64,000 bases of DNA from GCA-2746795 sp963747345. GTDB taxonomy: Bacteria > Chloroflexota > Anaerolineae > Promineifilales > Promineifilaceae. A program made the translations under genes and the position numbers. The stretch's first letter is position 1, and each line of letters opens with the position of its first letter. Where the stretch lies: the NCBI GenBank assembly GCA_963747345.1, contig CAVVFA010000019.1, forward strand, positions 1 through 64,000. The letters are read 5' to 3'. Below are positions 64,000 through 64,000 of this stretch, piece by piece. The notes beneath the pieces are model-generated. The model had not been told where the DNA came from, did no database searches, and worked only from the letters and a program-made list of their open reading frames with translations.

Positions 64000-64000
64000 T

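Larger units (their letters stand above)
645..64000. repeat. Highly iterated palindrome AACGGCCGTT (51 perfect copies)
   Basis: Starts located by eye: 645, 843, 3539, 5676, 6936, 10160, 11137, 13061, 14731, 16213, 16621, 17170, 18112, 21794, 24110, 25164, 27355, 29035, 29807, 30501, 31553, 32458, 34282, 42481, 44078, 46161, 46619, 47562, 48362, 49130, 49712, 50210, 50417, 51007, 51362, 51809, 52010, 52252, 52455, 52846, 53183, 53990, 54594, 56079, 57023, 57553, 59706, 63216, 63674, 63725, 63991. Single-mismatch relatives (e.g. AACGGCCGTC at 5048, 14160, 25717) are also common. In genes it reads T-A-V, N-G-R or x-R-P-F/L. Confidence 0.95.

Noticed and set aside
1..64000. tRNA and rRNA genes
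   Set aside because: No T-loop motif with matching arms and no rRNA landmark was found on either strand.

Overview
The window looks like chromosome of a Chloroflexota bacterium (Anaerolineae or Ardenticatenia-like); this placement is inferred from gene families and gene style, not from a marker gene. It mixes KimA-type permeases, NAD-dependent formate dehydrogenase, NB-ARC/TPR and cyclase/AAA/TPR giants, SHOCT proteins and many quasi-palindromic intergenic repeats. No rRNA, tRNA or CRISPR array was recognised.

The most pervasive signal is a 10-base palindrome, AACGGCCGTT. I located 51 perfect copies in 64 kb, where about 0.06 would be expected by chance. Copies lie in all three codon frames of genes on both strands and between genes. 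They are missing from 34.3-42.5 kb, 18.1-21.8 kb and 6.9-10.2 kb.

Layout. 0-6.2 kb: partial metallo-beta-lactamase-fold protein, two coupled SulP transporters, an AI-2E-family exporter, a STAS remnant and a SHOCT protein. 6.2-13 kb: DUF6325-like protein, a MalT/LuxR-type regulator remnant, a large sulfatase, a frameshifted MBL hydrolase, an SH3/META lipoprotein and a UspA remnant. 13-18.3 kb: histidine kinase, nucleoside deaminase, a YeeE/YedE sulfur-transport pair with its ArsR/DUF2087 regulator, acetyltransferase and PH/SHOCT protein. 18.4-19.2 kb: a complete IS1-family element. 19.8-27.3 kb: a potassium island with two convergent KimA-like importers, a Usp protein, KdpE, a short KdpD and a K+ channel. 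27.4-33.3 kb: HypBA, a phosphodiesterase, and an alcohol oxidase (GMC) plus aldehyde dehydrogenase pair, both apparently tail-anchored. 33.4-41.6 kb: a parS-like site, ParAB, SDR, then a two-gene conflict-type module (EAD1-like protein plus NB-ARC/TPR protein) and an aldo/keto reductase. 41.9-48.3 kb: aminotransferase, phage-type antirepressor, HdeD, DUF4139-like protein and a radical SAM repair-type protein split by a repeat. 48.3-54.1 kb: a 1350-residue double-cyclase/AAA/TPR protein, SPFH protein, paired operators and a jelly-roll-like protein. 54.2-62.6 kb: nuoE-nuoF-fdhA formate dehydrogenase operon, whose catalytic subunit has an in-frame TGA at the selenocysteine position, then pyruvate phosphate dikinase.

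Two cautions apply. About 22 single-base frameshifts interrupt otherwise well-conserved genes, about 20 of them extra bases, which suggests insertion-biased sequencing error rather than mass pseudogenisation. All family names rest on motif recognition by eye, with no database search.
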